From JAFDWI01 sp964449375 (GTDB taxonomy: Bacteria > Actinomycetota > Acidimicrobiia > Acidimicrobiales > Iamiaceae), in contig CAYVAS010000096.1 in NCBI GenBank assembly GCA_964449375.1, forward strand, positions 1 to 7,605: a DNA stretch of 7,605 bases, written 5' to 3'. Position 1 is the stretch's first letter. Every line of letters begins with the position of its first letter. Made by a program: the position numbers and the translations under genes. Below, piece by piece: positions 6,724-7,605 of the stretch. Below the pieces are notes generated by a model. The model searched no databases. It was given only the letters and a program-made list of their open reading frames with translations, and was not told the origin of the DNA.

Positions 6724-6791
6724 CCCCAGATTGTCGGCTCTTCGGACTTGGGCGGGGCGCGGTGATCGGCTGAGGGGTCCGCGGACGCGGG

Positions 6792-6848
6792 ACAGGGACT
6801 CAACAGAATCGGTGGTTCTTGACGCCGTCGATGCTGGAGAGTCCCTGT
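6792..6848 (+). repeat. Inverted repeat covering the transposase start codon
   Basis: ACAGGGACTC (6792-6801) is perfectly complementary to GAGTCCCTGT (6839-6848), with 37 nt between. The right arm overlaps the last base of the GGAG ribosome binding site (6836-6839) and two bases of the GTG start at 6847. In mRNA reading in from outside the element, this stem would hide the start. If transcription begins inside the loop, the left arm is absent and the start is free. This is inferred from layout; such protection is known for other insertion sequences. Confidence 0.5.
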
Positions 6849-7605
6849 GGAAACCGATCCTACGCGTATGTGTGAGATCCTCGTCGGCTTGCCCGATGTG
6901 GAGGTGCTCGGGGTGGCCGAGCCGGCGGAGGACGGGTCGCTGCTGGTGGTCGAGGTGGCGTCCCGGGCGGATCAGGGATGGTGCCGCGAATGTGGCGTGA
7001 AGGCGAGGGTGAAGGACACCACGGCGGTGGTGTTGGTCGACATGACGTGTTTCGGACGGCCCGCCAGGTTGGTGTGGCACAAGCAACGCTGGTGGTGCGC
7101 CCAGTCCGAGTGCCCGGCGGGGTCCTGGACGGTGTGTGACCCGACGATCGCGCCTCTGAGGGCTCGGTTGACGGACCGGGCCGCACGCTGGGTGACCCGC
7201 CAGGTCGGTGGCTCCGGTCGATCGGTCAGCGACATCGCGGATGAGTTGGGGTGTGACTGGCACACGATCATGGACACGGTCCGTCGCTACGGGGAAGCGC
7301 TCGGTGGCTGCGGACACGGCTCGTTGCGACGGGGTCGAGGCCCTTGGGTTGGATGAGACGCTGTTCGTGCGCCGCGGCGACAAGCACACGAAGAAGTGGG
7401 CGACGTCGGTCGTCGACGTCGGGGGCGGAGGGCGGGATGCCCGTCTGGTCGAGGTGATCGAGGGACGCACCGCGACCAAGGTCTCCGCGTGGATCGACAA
7501 ACAGGACCAGACCTGGCGCGACGAGATCCGGTGGGGGACCTTGGACATGTCGGGCCCGTATCGCAAGGTGTTCAACGACTCGCTCCCCAAGGCGACCCAG
7601 GTCGC
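6847..7605 (+). pseudogene. ISL3-family transposase, frameshifted and truncated by window end
   Basis: It starts at GTG 6847 with GGAG 7 nt upstream. Residues 46-89 form the ISL3 zinc finger (CREC at 46-49, then C84 and C89). Residues about 121-148 are a helix-turn-helix (SVSDIADELGCDWHTIMDTV). After GEAL (149-152) the first frame runs into unrelated residues and stops at 7356. Shifting by one base at about 7303 restores the family sequence: VAADTARCDGVEALGLDETL, then KHTKKWATSVVDV and TLDMSGPYRKV, which lasts to base 7605. LDE and LDMSGPY carry the first two acidic residues of the DDE catalytic triad; the final Glu is outside the window. One extra G at 7303/7304 explains the break. No slippery site is evident, so this is probably an inactive copy or a base-calling error rather than programmed frameshifting. 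Confidence 0.85.

Larger units (their letters stand above)
6736..7605 (+). mobile_element. ISL3-family insertion sequence, left part (right end outside window)
   Basis: The element begins with GGCTCTTC at 6736-6743, the terminal sequence typical of ISL3-family elements, 111 nt before the transposase start. Members usually duplicate 8 bp of target, so the flanking AGATTGTC (6728-6735) is the predicted duplication. It should recur just after the right end, which is not in this window. The transposase points away from panD. Family is certain from the protein; the exact left boundary is inferred from the terminal motif. Confidence 0.8.

Noticed and set aside
7290..7310. Programmed frameshifting in the transposase
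   Set aside because: No slippery heptamer or A-run is seen at the break, and ISL3 elements normally encode the transposase in one frame.
1..7605. CRISPR array, tRNA or rRNA genes
   Set aside because: No regularly spaced direct repeats and no recognisable tRNA or rRNA signature sequences were found on reading both strands.

Overview
The window is high-GC DNA with GWYPDP-type (DUF2510) proteins, Thr/Ser-rich lipoproteins and a pantothenate/NAD aspartate gene pair. Together these point to an actinomycete-phylum bacterium (Actinomycetota). A deep branch such as Acidimicrobiia is possible, but that is inference only. No rRNA, tRNA or CRISPR array is visible.

Left third (1-2085, minus strand): one uninterrupted reading frame that leaves the window at base 1. 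It encodes the first 695 residues of a large surface lipoprotein. In order these are a lipobox signal peptide, a beta-propeller built from PD40-type repeats, a Thr/Ser linker, and the opening (DUF6531-like) segment of an RHS/YD-repeat shell. The bulk of the RHS part and any C-terminal toxin lie outside the window. A -35/-10 pair and a strong ribosome binding site precede it.

Centre (2086-3519): an intergenic stretch holds what looks like the frameshifted 3' end of a lost minus-strand gene, plus a small perfect palindrome. A divergent small lipoprotein gene (2634-3389, plus strand) follows. A GC-rich hairpin sits between it and the converging operon.

Right-centre (3520-6521, minus strand): an apparent operon panD - nadB - DUF2510/scramblase-like gene. 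PanD turns aspartate into beta-alanine for pantothenate and CoA. NadB oxidises aspartate to iminosuccinate for NAD. The first two genes therefore feed two cofactor pathways from one substrate. The third gene has no known link to either pathway.

Right end (6522-7605): 214 bases upstream of panD contain a cluster of GGTGAC/GTCACC inverted repeats. Next comes the left end of an ISL3-family insertion sequence, beginning GGCTCTTC at 6736. Its transposase is divergent from panD, carries a one-base frameshift near 7303 and runs off the window. A 10-bp inverted repeat in its leader covers the transposase start codon.
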